DNA of 64,000 nucleotides, from contig CAYRWM010000002.1 in the NCBI GenBank assembly GCA_964428055.1, positions 1-64,000 of the forward strand. The letters are read 5' to 3'. The translations under genes and the position numbers were made by a program. Source of the DNA: CAYRWM01 sp964428055. GTDB taxonomy: Bacteria; Bacillota; Clostridia; Christensenellales; Christensenellaceae. Shown in pieces: positions 24,562 through 33,845 of the stretch (position 1 is its first letter; each line of letters opens with the position of its first letter). A model generated the notes under the pieces. The model saw only the letters and a program-made list of their open reading frames with translations, did no database searches and was not told the DNA's origin.

Positions 24562-25563
24562 TCATTTGATAGCTTCGAGTTTCCTCAAAGAATCCCTTGA
24601 GAGTATTCTCGCCTTGAACTTCGTTTGATATGTGTTCATTACTACAGACAATGTAAGAATGATACCCGTTATACCCTGACGCCATGATGCGGGGCTATCG
24701 AGAAGTGTAAGACCGATACTCAGTATTCCAAGGAACAGAATGCCTCCGAAAATGCCACTGACTTTTCCTGATCCGCCTGATATCGCAACTCCGCCAAGTA
24801 TCGCACCTGCAAAAGTATTGAACAGATCTGATTCAGCCATATCCATAGGCACACAGTTCATATATCCGGTGTAGAGAAGACCGCCAATAGCAGAAAGCAA
24901 GCCACTCAGAATAAACGTTTTTATAAGTGTTTTTTCAACGCTTATGCCACATGATCTTGCTGCAGTGCTGTTGCTGCCAACAGCATATATTTGTCTTCCC
25001 AATGTAGTCTTAGTAAGCAATATTGCCATAAATACGGTTACACAGATCAATACGATAACCGCAACCGGGAAACCTATTTCACCAACTTTTCCGCCACCAA
25101 GCACCATGTATTCGCTCGGAAGTGTATAAAGGGTTTTTCCTCCCAACATAAGCATTAGGCCATAAAACAAAACATACGAACTCAGTGTTTGCAGGAATGG
25201 GTTGATATGTAGTTTGGCTATCATCACACCGTTGTATGCTCCTATGCCGATACCAACGCCAACTGCTATGAGAATGAGAACCCAGAAAGGAAGCACATCA
25301 GGAAGCCACGTACCATTAAGTACTGCAACGAAACATGATGAAAAACCTGCAATGGCACCGACTGACATATCAAAGTTTCCACTCATAAGCACTACAGCCT
25401 GAGCATATATAAGCAAACCAAGCATAGACGCTGAGTAAACCATCGAAATGATATTCTTACCATTAAGCATCTTTGGCTCTGCTACGGCAAAGATTATGAA
25501 CAGCGCGATATTAATAATCCATATAAGATTATCCACGCATAGCAAACTGAACTTTTTACTCAT
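24562..25563 (-). CDS. Sugar ABC transporter permease (RbsC-like)
   Basis: A 333-residue integral membrane protein of the branched-chain/ribose permease family with about eight to ten hydrophobic segments. The region AQAVVLMSGNFDMSVGAIAGFS corresponds to the conserved GxxDLSVG signature of RbsC-type permeases, and YAVGSNSTAARSCGISV is the expected cytoplasmic loop. It forms the channel of the importer with the double-NBD ATPase and the binding protein. AAAGGAGG precedes its ATG. Confidence 0.93.
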   Translation of the reverse strand: MSKKFSLLCVDNLIWIINIALFIIFAVAEPKMLNGKNIISMVYSASMLGLLIYAQAVVLMSGNFDMSVGAIAGFSSCFVAVLNGTWLPDVLPFWVLILIAVGVGIGIGAYNGVMIAKLHINPFLQTLSSYVLFYGLMLMLGGKTLYTLPSEYMVLGGGKVGEIGFPVAVIVLICVTVFMAILLTKTTLGRQIYAVGSNSTAARSCGISVEKTLIKTFILSGLLSAIGGLLYTGYMNCVPMDMAESDLFNTFAGAILGGVAISGGSGKVSGIFGGILFLGILSIGLTLLDSPASWRQGITGIILTLSVVMNTYQTKFKARILSRDSLRKLEAIK

Positions 25564-25584
25564 TTCGCTTTCCTCCTTTCCGAT

Positions 25585-26187
25585 TTATTTCACTTTATTA
25601 GATTCAAGATTATGGTCTTTCATGACCTGCTCGAGCGTCCTGGGGTTATTGAGGATATCTACTATATAACCTGCCCCTTTGCCTGCATACATAGAAATCG
25701 TACATGTTCCCTTTGCTATGCAGCCGCGCTCCTTTTCTTCTTTTGAAAACTCATTTTTTGCAATGGGGTTCCATGAATCCCACCATTTCCCCCACCGAGC
25801 CCAAGTAACATCACGGCATCTGAGACCTCTGTAGTTTTCAATAAAATCCCTGGCTACAGTCTTTGCAACATTATCGAATGCTATCCAACGGTAATTAATA
25901 TCTTCTAACTGTTTTGCTCTGTCGATACCGCTCACAAGACTTATGGCACATGCAGCACCGGTAAGTGCGCCGCAGTTACCTTCGCCCATATTGCCGTTTC
26001 CTCCTGACATACCGACTAAACCTTTGAATATCTGTTTTGCAGCTTCTTCATTTGTAATCTCTATACCCTGCTCTTTCAACGCAAGATATATAGCCCAAAA
26101 TGTAGTCTGTGCACATCCCCAAAGCTTTGGAGTATACTCCGCTGCCAATGCTTCAGCTCGGTCAACTATCTTTTCTCTATCTAACAT
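25585..26187 (-). CDS. C_GCAxxG_C_C family protein, copy 2
   Basis: A 200-residue soluble protein related to its upstream neighbour. Conserved elements are LWGCAQTTFWAIYLAL, VGMSGGNGNMGEGNCGALTGAACA, RCRDVTWARWG and a late Cys in ERGCIAKGTCTIS. The family (PF09719) is thought to be redox-active or metal-binding, but its reaction is not established. I chose ATG at 26187 with GGAGG eight bases upstream; a GTG at 26196 overlaps the ribosome site. It may form a heteromer with copy 1. Confidence 0.78.
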   Translation of the reverse strand: MLDREKIVDRAEALAAEYTPKLWGCAQTTFWAIYLALKEQGIEITNEEAAKQIFKGLVGMSGGNGNMGEGNCGALTGAACAISLVSGIDRAKQLEDINYRWIAFDNVAKTVARDFIENYRGLRCRDVTWARWGKWWDSWNPIAKNEFSKEEKERGCIAKGTCTISMYAGKGAGYIVDILNNPRTLEQVMKDHNLESNKVK

Positions 26188-26202
26188 AGCATCCACCTCC
26201 GT

Positions 26203-26802
26203 TTACAGGTCTATTGAAGCTTCATGCTTCTCCCACACCCACGAATAATCCTCCTCGTTATGCAGGTAGTCCCATATAGCCTCAACAGCATAGCCTGCAG
26301 CCTTAGATATCGTACATGCTGCCGCATTCCTGCAACCAACACGCTCAGCATGGGCAAACATCTCCTTATTTCTCCCTGGGTACTGGGAGTCAAATGATAC
26401 ACCGAACTTTTTAAGAAGGATATCTCTGCAGACGATTGAACCATAATCTTCTTTAAATCTGTCACCAATATACTTTTTGATCAGATAATATGATATCCAT
26501 CTAGTCTTTTTACCTTCGTTGAGCTGTTTGTCCATATCAACACCGGCGGCAACACTAACAGCAAAACTGGATCCAAACACTGCACCGCAGGTACCGATAT
26601 GTGTATTGCCACAACCACCCGTACATCCGATAACGGCCTTAAACATTTCATTCTGAACGTCCTCGGATACTATCTCGATACCGAACTCCCTTAAAGCATC
26701 AAAGACAGCCGAAAGAGAACAATGTGCACACCCGACCAGCGTATGCTGATACTGGAATGCCAGCTCTTTTGCCCTTTGGATACATTTTTCTTTATTGTCC
26801 AT
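26203..26802 (-). CDS. C_GCAxxG_C_C family protein, copy 1
   Basis: A 199-residue soluble paralogue of the next gene, with more Cys in the central region: VGCAHCSLSAVFDAL, VIGCTGGCGNTHIGTCGAVFG, VCRDILLKKFG and RVGCRNAAACTIS. The layout is the same, so the pair arose by duplication and then diverged. The clustered Cys suggest a metal or Fe-S site. It sits between the dehydratase and the transporter genes in the catabolic operon. The start is ATG at 26802 with GGAGG nine bases upstream. Confidence 0.78.
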   Translation of the reverse strand: MDNKEKCIQRAKELAFQYQHTLVGCAHCSLSAVFDALREFGIEIVSEDVQNEMFKAVIGCTGGCGNTHIGTCGAVFGSSFAVSVAAGVDMDKQLNEGKKTRWISYYLIKKYIGDRFKEDYGSIVCRDILLKKFGVSFDSQYPGRNKEMFAHAERVGCRNAAACTISKAAGYAVEAIWDYLHNEEDYSWVWEKHEASIDL

Positions 26803-26846
26803 AACACATATCCTCCTTACTCAATAAACCGAATCATATTCTTGTA

Positions 26847-28514
26847 TTAAAAGTCTTTTTTGAACACTCCGCCAATGCTCGCCGAACCAGCGAGTCTGGA
26901 ATAGTAGTAGAGATATCCTTTGCTAACCCTTGGATCAGGCTTTTTCCATTCCGATCTGCGTTTTTCCATCTCCTCATCTGAGATCTGAACGTTTAATATA
27001 CGGTTATCTATATCAATATCAATAATATCGCCGTCTTTAATCAGGGCAATCGGACCGCCCTCCATAGCTTCTGGTGAAACATGACCGATAGCAGGGCCTC
27101 TCGTTGCTCCAGAGAATCTACCATCAGTTATAATAGCCACATCCCTGTCCAGCCCAAGCCCACAGAGAGCTGATGTCGCTATGAGCATTTCCCTCATACC
27201 AGGACCGCCCTTAGGACCTTCATATCTGATAATAAGAACATCTCCCTTTTCAATCTTTCCACCGAATATTGCGTCCTGGGCATCTTCCTCATTATCAAAC
27301 ACCTTGGCAGGACCTGAATGCTTCCACATCTCCTTATATACAGCAGTCCTCTTTACGACTGCCCCGTCCGGTGCAAGATTGCCCTTAAGAACAGCTATAC
27401 CACCCCTGTCATGAAAAGCATTGTCTATAGGCCGAATTGTATCAGGATTCCTTATCTCCGCTTTATCTATAAGCTGACCAATCGTATACCCTGAGACCGT
27501 CTTTGCATCCATCCTTAAAAGACCAGTATCCTTCAGCCTTTTCAGTACTGCGAACACACCGCCGGCTTCATTAAGATCTTCCAGATGTGTCGGTCCGGCA
27601 GGACTCATTGAACAAAGATGAGGCGTTTGATCACTGACAGAATCAAAATACTCCATTTCTATATCTATCCCGGCTTCAAAAGCTATCGCCGGAAGATGGA
27701 GCATCGTATTTGTGGAGCCACCGAGCGCCATATCCGCAACGATAGCATTATGTATACTGTCGAAACTGATAATATCCAGCGGCCTAATATTTTTTTCAAC
27801 CAGTTCAACGATACGTTTTCCAGTATTCCTTGCAAGCCTGCTCCTGTCAGCATATACTGCCGGTATAGTGCCGTTTCCCGGCAGCGCCATACCTAAAGCT
27901 TCAGACAGACAGTTCATTGTGTTTGCCGTGAACATACCGGCACATGAACCGCATGTCGGACATGAAGACCTCTCTATATCGTCAAGTTCCTTTTTATCTA
28001 TGGTGCCAGCTGCAAGTTTGCCCTGATACTCGCCAACCGTACTTATATCCACCGCTTCCCCTTTATGAAAACCGTGGAGCATCGGTCCGCCAGCGACTAT
28101 TATTGAAGGAATATTGATCCTGATTGCACCCATGAGCATACCAGGAGTAATCTTGTCGCAACTGGATATCAATACCAGTCCGTCGAAGCAATGAGCCTCA
28201 CTCATTATCTCTATAGAATTCGCTATATGTTCTCTGCTGGCAAGAGGATATTTCATACCATTATGGCCCATAGCGATCCCATCGCATATAGCAATAGAAG
28301 GGAACTCCACAGGTGTGCCACCCGCAGCCAATATCCCCTGTTTCACCGACTCGCACAACCCTCTTAAATGCATATGTCCCGGTACTATCTCATTAAAGGA
28401 GTTGGCAATTCCTATGATTGGCTTGCTTATCTCCTCGTCGCCCATTCCGGTAGCTCTAAGCAGCGCACGATGCCAGGCTTTATAATCGCCTTTTTTTATA
28501 TCGTCACTTCTCAT
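26847..28514 (-). CDS. IlvD/Edd-family dehydratase (dihydroxy-acid dehydratase-like)
   Basis: A 555-residue Fe-S dehydratase that removes water from a 2,3-dihydroxy acid to give a 2-oxo-3-deoxy acid. Cluster Cys are in [13 protein letters not shown] and [19 protein letters not shown], and the C-terminal [20 protein letters not shown] is the family active-site block. I chose ATG at 28514 with AAAGGGA upstream, overlapping the aldolase end by 11 bases; the frame to 28559 is non-native. Family members serve valine synthesis or sugar-acid catabolism. The flanking aldolase and importer point to a sugar acid here. Confidence 0.92.
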   Translation of the reverse strand: MRSDDIKKGDYKAWHRALLRATGMGDEEISKPIIGIANSFNEIVPGHMHLRGLCESVKQGILAAGGTPVEFPSIAICDGIAMGHNGMKYPLASREHIANSIEIMSEAHCFDGLVLISSCDKITPGMLMGAIRINIPSIIVAGGPMLHGFHKGEAVDISTVGEYQGKLAAGTIDKKELDDIERSSCPTCGSCAGMFTANTMNCLSEALGMALPGNGTIPAVYADRSRLARNTGKRIVELVEKNIRPLDIISFDSIHNAIVADMALGGSTNTMLHLPAIAFEAGIDIEMEYFDSVSDQTPHLCSMSPAGPTHLEDLNEAGGVFAVLKRLKDTGLLRMDAKTVSGYTIGQLIDKAEIRNPDTIRPIDNAFHDRGGIAVLKGNLAPDGAVVKRTAVYKEMWKHSGPAKVFDNEEDAQDAIFGGKIEKGDVLIIRYEGPKGGPGMREMLIATSALCGLGLDRDVAIITDGRFSGATRGPAIGHVSPEAMEGGPIALIKDGDIIDIDIDNRILNVQISDEEMEKRRSEWKKPDPRVSKGYLYYYSRLAGSASIGGVFKKDF

Positions 28515-29529
28515 CACTTGTTCCCTTTCTGTTTTGTGAAAGTTCATACGCGACATCAATGATCATATCTTCCTGTCCACCGACCATCTTCCTTCGGCCA
28601 AGTTCGACAAGAATATCTCTCGGGTTGAGATCAAACCGTTCTGCCGCTCTTTTTGTATGGAGGAGAAAACTAGAATAGACTCCGGCATAGCCAAGCATCA
28701 GCGATGATGTGCTGATACCAGGTTTTGCTATATCCTTGAGTTCCTCATCAGCCACATCCATAAGCTTATATATATCTATATTTGTATCGTAGCCCGCTTT
28801 ATCAAGCACAGCCGCGAGAACCTCAATCGGAGCATTTCCGGCACCAGCACCGATTCCGCGCAAAGTACCGTCAAGATAAGTCGCACCAGCATCGAGAGCA
28901 GCTATATCATTACCAATCGCCAGACTGAAATTATTATGAGCATGAAACCCTACCGGAATGGACAGATTCTTTTTAAGTGCCTCCACTCTTTCCGCAGTCT
29001 GATCAGGCAGAAGTGCACCTGCAGAATCAGCCATATAGACGATGTCTGCCCCGTAACTCTCAAATAGTTTTGCCTGTTCTACTATCTTTTCAGGCTGAAC
29101 CATATGGACCATCATAAGAAATCCGACGGCTGTCATACCCAGATCCTTGGCCATCTTTATATGTTGCTCACCGACATCAGCTTCAGTGACATGTGTCGCT
29201 ACTCTCACAGTGTTCGCGCCAAGACTTTTCGCAAGCTTAAGATCTTCAACCGTCCCTATACCCGGAAGGAGGAGCACGGTAAGATTAGACGATGTAATCA
29301 CATCCTTTGCAGCCCTAATCCTTTCTTCATCGCTGAAAAGCCCCCATCCGTAATTCTGTGAAGAACCGCTCAGACCGTCACCATGAGATATCTCAATGAA
29401 ATCCACACCTGCATCGTTAAGCCCTTTAGCTATGGATCTTGTCTGCTCAAGCGTATACTGATGAAATACGGCATGGCTACCGTCACGCAGTGTTGTATCT
29501 ACTAAATTGATATGCTTTTTCTCTGCCAT
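28504..29529 (-). CDS. mhpE: 4-hydroxy-2-oxovalerate aldolase
   Basis: A 341-residue class II aldolase that cleaves 4-hydroxy-2-oxopentanoate to pyruvate and acetaldehyde. The TIM-barrel start is [15 protein letters not shown] and the metal His pair is in [11 protein letters not shown]. The C-terminal helical communication domain (about residues 270-340) is present and contacts the dehydrogenase partner. I chose ATG at 29529, one base after the dehydrogenase stop, because it gives the family N terminus. In known systems (DmpFG, BphIJ) the two proteins form one complex with acetaldehyde channelling. Confidence 0.93.
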   Translation of the reverse strand: MAEKKHINLVDTTLRDGSHAVFHQYTLEQTRSIAKGLNDAGVDFIEISHGDGLSGSSQNYGWGLFSDEERIRAAKDVITSSNLTVLLLPGIGTVEDLKLAKSLGANTVRVATHVTEADVGEQHIKMAKDLGMTAVGFLMMVHMVQPEKIVEQAKLFESYGADIVYMADSAGALLPDQTAERVEALKKNLSIPVGFHAHNNFSLAIGNDIAALDAGATYLDGTLRGIGAGAGNAPIEVLAAVLDKAGYDTNIDIYKLMDVADEELKDIAKPGISTSSLMLGYAGVYSSFLLHTKRAAERFDLNPRDILVELGRRKMVGGQEDMIIDVAYELSQNRKGTSDEK

Positions 29530-29530
29530 A

Positions 29531-30403
29531 TTACAGTTCGCCTGCCTTTCTCTTGTTCTCAACCCACTTCTCGGCTGTAGCCACAGCAGCCGAGGTCATG
29601 ATATCGAGATTGCCCGAATATGAAGGGAGAAAATCCCCTCTTCCTTTAACCTGTACGATCACCGTAACAAGATCATCCTTAAAAATCGGCGGTACTCTGA
29701 GAGAGTAACCGGGAACATACTGTTGTATTTTTTCAACCATTGACAGAACCGATTCCGTTATAAGCTTTTCATCGGGGTTTTCTACTTTTACGTATACTGT
29801 ATTTGTCATCATCAGCGGCGGTTCAGCAGGATTAAGTATTATGATTGCTTTGCTGTTCTCAGCCCCGCCGACTTTACGTATAGCAGCAGATGTTGTCTGA
29901 GTAAACTCATCAATATTCTGCCTGGTCCCCGGGCCTGCACTCTTGCTTGCGATACATGCAACAATCTCACCGTATTTTGCACCTGCTACTCTCGATACAG
30001 AATAAACGATAGGAATAGTGGCCTGTCCGCCGCATGTAACCAGGTTAAGATTAGGCTCATTCATGAGCAAATCAAGATTTACAGGAGGAACAACATAAGG
30101 ACCTACTGCCGCAGGAGTGAGATCCAGAGCTAGTTTTCCGGCTTCCTTCAGCAGCGGTGCATTCTTGAGATGGACCGCAGCACTCGTTGCATCGAATACG
30201 ATTATCGTGTCTTTATCATTAAGCATAGGGTCGAGTCCGTCTATGCAAGTATTGACGCCCTCTGCCTTTGCGCGTCTTATACCATCGGATTCCACTATAC
30301 CCATCATCCATTTAAGCTCCAGATTATGGCTTCTCTTTATCTTGTACATTAAATCGGTACCTATATTACCCGGACCGATGATACCTACTTTAATCTTTTC
30401 CAA
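29531..30403 (-). CDS. mhpF: Acetaldehyde dehydrogenase (acylating)
   Basis: A 290-residue NAD- and CoA-dependent enzyme that turns acetaldehyde into acetyl-CoA. The Rossmann motif is [16 protein letters not shown], the catalytic Cys is in [10 protein letters not shown], and the C-terminal domain contains [15 protein letters not shown]. The start is TTG at 30403 with AGGAGG eight bases upstream. It immediately precedes its aldolase partner, as in aromatic meta-cleavage operons. Confidence 0.95.
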   Translation of the reverse strand: MEKIKVGIIGPGNIGTDLMYKIKRSHNLELKWMMGIVESDGIRRAKAEGVNTCIDGLDPMLNDKDTIIVFDATSAAVHLKNAPLLKEAGKLALDLTPAAVGPYVVPPVNLDLLMNEPNLNLVTCGGQATIPIVYSVSRVAGAKYGEIVACIASKSAGPGTRQNIDEFTQTTSAAIRKVGGAENSKAIIILNPAEPPLMMTNTVYVKVENPDEKLITESVLSMVEKIQQYVPGYSLRVPPIFKDDLVTVIVQVKGRGDFLPSYSGNLDIMTSAAVATAEKWVENKRKAGEL

Positions 30404-30422
30404 AGCAATTACCTCCTAACAA

Positions 30423-31199
30423 CTAAACAAAGCTGACACAAACTGTACCCATGTCATTAAAACTGGCTCTGAAAACATCGCCCCGTTTGGCTTCTATCGC
30501 AGCGGCAAATGCGCCTGAGAGTATTATCTCACCTGCCCTTAAAGGCATTCCGAACTCATTAAGCTTATTAGCAAGCCATGCAACTGAAATAACAGGATTA
30601 CCCATGACCTCGACTCCCGTTGCGGAATTGCATAACACATCATTCTTTTCAAGATACATTCCGGTCGTCTTTAAGTTGTAATCTTTTAGATCAAACGCGC
30701 TTTCACTTATTACGAATCTGCCGGATGATGCATTGTCTGCTATGGTATCGGGGAGTTTTATCTTCCAGTCTGCCACGCGACTGTCCACAATCTCCAGAGC
30801 AGGCGTTATGTATGATGTTGCATTTATAACATCCGATACTTTTATATCTTTTCCAGCAAGATCATCCTTAAGTACAAAAGCAATCTCGCATTCAACTTTC
30901 GGGCTGATCATATCGCAGGCATTTATCGACCCGCCGTTAGAAACGATCATATCGTCAAGAAGTACACCGTAATCAGGCTCATTAACGCCTAATAGCCTCA
31001 TCATCCCTAAGCTTGTTAGGCCTATTTTCTTCCCGACTATTCTTCTGCCTGCATCAATCTTCTTATTGATATTGCTGATCTGAATAGAATATGCCTCCTC
31101 AACCGAAAGGGACGGCTCCCGATCTGTCAGAGGAGCAATACCATAAACACTTTCCTGTGCTTTTATGAGTTCATCCGCAAATAAATCAAGATTCTTCAT
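30423..31199 (-). CDS. mhpD: 2-keto-4-pentenoate hydratase-like protein
   Basis: A 258-residue member of the MhpD/BphH group in the FAH-fold superfamily. The classical reaction adds water to 2-hydroxypenta-2,4-dienoate to give 4-hydroxy-2-oxopentanoate. SPKVECEIAFVL supplies the metal-binding Glu residues, and GEIILSGAF is near the C terminus. Members of this fold also dehydrate 2-keto-3-deoxy sugar acids, so either direction is possible here. It lies second in the operon, directly before the dehydrogenase-aldolase pair. Confidence 0.9.
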   Translation of the reverse strand: MKNLDLFADELIKAQESVYGIAPLTDREPSLSVEEAYSIQISNINKKIDAGRRIVGKKIGLTSLGMMRLLGVNEPDYGVLLDDMIVSNGGSINACDMISPKVECEIAFVLKDDLAGKDIKVSDVINATSYITPALEIVDSRVADWKIKLPDTIADNASSGRFVISESAFDLKDYNLKTTGMYLEKNDVLCNSATGVEVMGNPVISVAWLANKLNEFGMPLRAGEIILSGAFAAAIEAKRGDVFRASFNDMGTVCVSFV

Positions 31200-31208
31200 A
31201 ATCCAACC

Positions 31209-32732
31209 TCAAGCAAACTTTTCCTGTACGTTGCCGTCAGCGTAATGCAACAGATTCTCTTTAGAGAATTCATTTCTCTGGAGTTCGGCAACGATCCTGC
31301 CCTCATAAAGCACAAGTATCCTGTGCGATACCAGGGCGATTTCATCAAGATCCGAAGAGGTATATATAAATGTAGTGCCTTCATTAGAGAGCATGTCTAT
31401 AAGCTTATACATCTCATACTTGGTTCCAATATCTATTCCTCTTGTTCCCTCATCAACAAGGAACAGATCAGCATTCTGAGCGCGGCATCTAGCAAACATT
31501 ATCTTCTGCTTATTACCTCCGCTTAAGTAAGCAATCTCATCCTCAATATCGTTAGCCTTGACCTGGAATTCATCCTTTACGGCTTCATAACGTTGAGACT
31601 CGGCTTTTTTATCTATCATGTGTGACTTTGTCAGATATCTGTTACCTGAAGACAAGAATAGATTGTCCCTTATCGGGCGGCAGTCCATACACCCTTCAGC
31701 TCTGTCCTCCGGGACAAAACCCAAACCCATTTGGGCTCTGTTAGCCACAGATTCATGAGTGATATCATGATCTCTGTATATAATCTGACCTGCCTGCGCA
31801 GGCATTAATCCGAAAACAGTCTTAAGCAGTTCTGTCCTTCCAGATCCTCTAAGTCCGTATACACCAAGCACTTCACCTGCTTTGACATCAATATTGATAT
31901 GGTCAAGTTTTGCGTTACTTACATCTTTAATCGAGAGGATAGTCTCATCGCTGCTATTAATATGTGTGATCTCCTCACTTTCATCTATATCTTTACCTGC
32001 AATAGCCTTTTTAAGGTCACCGACAGTAAGATTTGAGACTTCATCTTCAAGAACAATATCACCATCTCTCATAACGCATACGGAATCACATATGCGAAAA
32101 ACCTCGCTAATCTCATGCGATATATATATGAAAGTTTTACCTTTTGCTTTTTCTTTTCTAATAAGATCGAATACATCTTCAACTTCTTTAGTAGAAAGAG
32201 CATTTGAAACCTCATCAAATGCAATTACTTTAGCACCGCTGGAAAGAACTTCCCTAATAGTAAGAAGCATCTGCTTTTCAGAAACCTTTAGGAATTTTGT
32301 CTGGAGATTAGGATCAACATCAAGATTGATAGCCGAAAGTTTATCCTTAGCATCATTAAACATCTTTGACTTGTCAATAAGTGCGAACCCTTTCTTTAGC
32401 TCTTTTTCACGGAAAGCAATGTTTTCAGCAATAGAAAGTTCATCCATAAGATAAGGCTCCTGAGATATAAAACGGAATCCTAAATCTTCGGAATCTGCAA
32501 CACTTTTAATGTTAACCTCTTTACCATCATAGAATATCTGCCCAGAAGTCTTAGGTAGCATACCGCTCAAGATATTAACAAGAGTACTTTTACCGGAGCC
32601 ATTCTTACCCAACAATCCTATAACAGTACCTCTTTTAAAATTCACATCAATTCCGTTGATAGCAATTGTTCCAGGGAATGCTTTGACTAATTTCTTAACA
32701 CCTACTGCATATTCGCAATCATTAGACGCCAT
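31209..32732 (-). CDS. Sugar ABC transporter ATP-binding protein, two NBDs (RbsA/MglA-like)
   Basis: A 507-residue peripheral ATPase with two fused nucleotide-binding domains. The first has Walker A GLLGKNGSGKST but a degenerate signature (VSEKQM) and FDEVSNAL for Walker B. The second has the unusual Walker A GLRGSGRTEL typical of the family, the clear signature LSGGNKQK and LVDEGTRGID. One strong and one degenerate site is normal for RbsA-type proteins. I chose ATG at 32732 with GGAGG upstream; the 25 extra residues in the frame to 32807 are leader RNA. It is the first gene of the operon. Confidence 0.93.
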   Translation of the reverse strand: MASNDCEYAVGVKKLVKAFPGTIAINGIDVNFKRGTVIGLLGKNGSGKSTLVNILSGMLPKTSGQIFYDGKEVNIKSVADSEDLGFRFISQEPYLMDELSIAENIAFREKELKKGFALIDKSKMFNDAKDKLSAINLDVDPNLQTKFLKVSEKQMLLTIREVLSSGAKVIAFDEVSNALSTKEVEDVFDLIRKEKAKGKTFIYISHEISEVFRICDSVCVMRDGDIVLEDEVSNLTVGDLKKAIAGKDIDESEEITHINSSDETILSIKDVSNAKLDHINIDVKAGEVLGVYGLRGSGRTELLKTVFGLMPAQAGQIIYRDHDITHESVANRAQMGLGFVPEDRAEGCMDCRPIRDNLFLSSGNRYLTKSHMIDKKAESQRYEAVKDEFQVKANDIEDEIAYLSGGNKQKIMFARCRAQNADLFLVDEGTRGIDIGTKYEMYKLIDMLSNEGTTFIYTSSDLDEIALVSHRILVLYEGRIVAELQRNEFSKENLLHYADGNVQEKFA

Positions 32733-32871
32733 ATAATCATCCTCCAAGTTTAACAAAACGTATATTAATAAAAGAATCCAACCAGTGTGTTCTATAATGC
32801 CGTACAACGTTCTGTCATTCTGCTGAAAAAAAATCCCCTTTCTATCAGGAGAGCTTTATTAAGTTGTGTCC

Positions 32872-32900
32872 TTGACTTAAAAATTAAAATATAATATTAT
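32872..32900 (+). promoter_or_regulatory. Promoter for the IclR regulator gene
   Basis: TTGACT (32872-32877), a 17-bp spacer and TATTAT (32895-32900) give an expected start near 32907. It faces the operon promoter on the other strand. Confidence 0.6.
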
Positions 32901-32906
32901 TTGTTT

Positions 32907-32984
32907 ATAACGATTGTATTATATCCTGCTTTTATAGTCAAGCAATAATTTTTAATATTTCAGTTTTCTATAAACGTTCGTTAT
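32907..32984. promoter_or_regulatory. Candidate operator half-sites in the divergent control region
   Basis: ATAACGA at 32907-32913 overlaps the edge of the operon -10 box. Its inverse, TCGTTAT, lies at 32978-32984 upstream of the regulator gene. The pair could be IclR half-sites. This is a weak call from pattern alone. Confidence 0.3.
32913..32941 (-). promoter_or_regulatory. Promoter for the 13-gene catabolic operon
   Basis: On the minus strand, TTGACT (32936-32941), a 17-bp spacer and TACAAT (32913-32918) lie about 180 bases upstream of the ABC ATPase ATG. The -10 box is 12 bases from that of the opposing regulator promoter, so one polymerase would exclude the other. Confidence 0.6.
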
Positions 32985-33019
32985 TGCCAAACATCGTTTT
33001 TATTTTGGAGGAAAATACT

Positions 33020-33790
33020 TTGTCTGGAACCACTAAACCTATCCAATCAATTTCAAAAGCATTTAAGATACTGACCGTAATAAGCGAAAGTAAAAAGATC
33101 GGAGTTTCTGAACTGAGCCGACTTCTTGGTTGGCATAAGAGCACTGTTTTCGGGATAGTGAACACTCTTGAAACAGAGGACTATATAAAAAAGGACCCTG
33201 ATTCTTCAAAATATAGTCTTTCTCTTAAGCTGATCGCTTTAAGCAGTTCTGCCCTCAACAATCTCGATACATATCAGCTTGTTCACCCGCACCTCTTGGA
33301 CATAACCAAGAAGACAGGTGAAACCACTCACTTCGTATTGCCTGACAAATATGATGTGATCTATATAGATAAGGTTGAAAGTAAAAAATCTATGCGTATC
33401 GCTACACAGATAGGCAAAAGGATGCCAATGTACTGTACCGGCGTTGGAAAAGCCATCATGGCTTTTAGGTCAAAGCAGTTCATAAATACTGCGATATCAA
33501 ATACTGATCTAAATCCACTTACAAAATATACTATTACTGACTATGACAATCTTATAGATGAACTAACCCAAGTCAGAATAAACGGGTACGCTATGGACAA
33601 TGAAGAAGTTGAGGAAGGACTCTCCTGCGTTGCTGTTCCGGTACTGAATGAAGAAAACGAGGCTATTGCAGCTATTAGTATTGCAGGCCCTACCATAAGG
33701 ATGTCAAAAGACAGGATACCTTCCCTTGTAAAGGAACTCAAGCAATGCACAGATAATATTTCATATTTCATGAGCCAGATACTCAGATAG
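33020..33790 (+). CDS. IclR-family transcriptional regulator
   Basis: A 256-residue regulator. The N-terminal winged helix-turn-helix is in VSELSRLLGWHKSTVFGIVNTL, followed by the IclR effector domain (VIYIDKVESKKSMRIATQIGKRMPMYCTGVGKA split over two strands, and later SCVAVPVLNE). I chose TTG at 33020, which has GGAGG eight bases upstream, over the upstream TTG at 32984. Divergent placement predicts control of the catabolic operon by a pathway metabolite. IclR proteins commonly regulate aromatic and sugar-acid catabolism. Confidence 0.92.
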   Translation: MSGTTKPIQSISKAFKILTVISESKKIGVSELSRLLGWHKSTVFGIVNTLETEDYIKKDPDSSKYSLSLKLIALSSSALNNLDTYQLVHPHLLDITKKTGETTHFVLPDKYDVIYIDKVESKKSMRIATQIGKRMPMYCTGVGKAIMAFRSKQFINTAISNTDLNPLTKYTITDYDNLIDELTQVRINGYAMDNEEVEEGLSCVAVPVLNEENEAIAAISIAGPTIRMSKDRIPSLVKELKQCTDNISYFMSQILR

Positions 33791-33845
33791 ATTTAATCTG
33801 AGTCAATACACCATTACAATATCAGACTATATGAGGAGGCAAATT

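Noticed and set aside
19526..28514. The reductoisomerase and IlvD-like genes as a valine/isoleucine biosynthesis operon
   Set aside because: No ilvB, ilvN, ilvE or leu gene is present, the two genes are 6 kb apart, and they lie among an importer, two dehydrogenases and the meta-cleavage enzymes. The reductoisomerase also has altered active-site blocks.
28504..31199. The hydratase-aldolase-dehydrogenase set as evidence of aromatic degradation
   Set aside because: No dioxygenase, ring hydroxylase, hydrolase or decarboxylase of the upper meta pathway is in the operon, and the importer is of the sugar type. A sugar-derived 4-hydroxy-2-oxoacid fits better.
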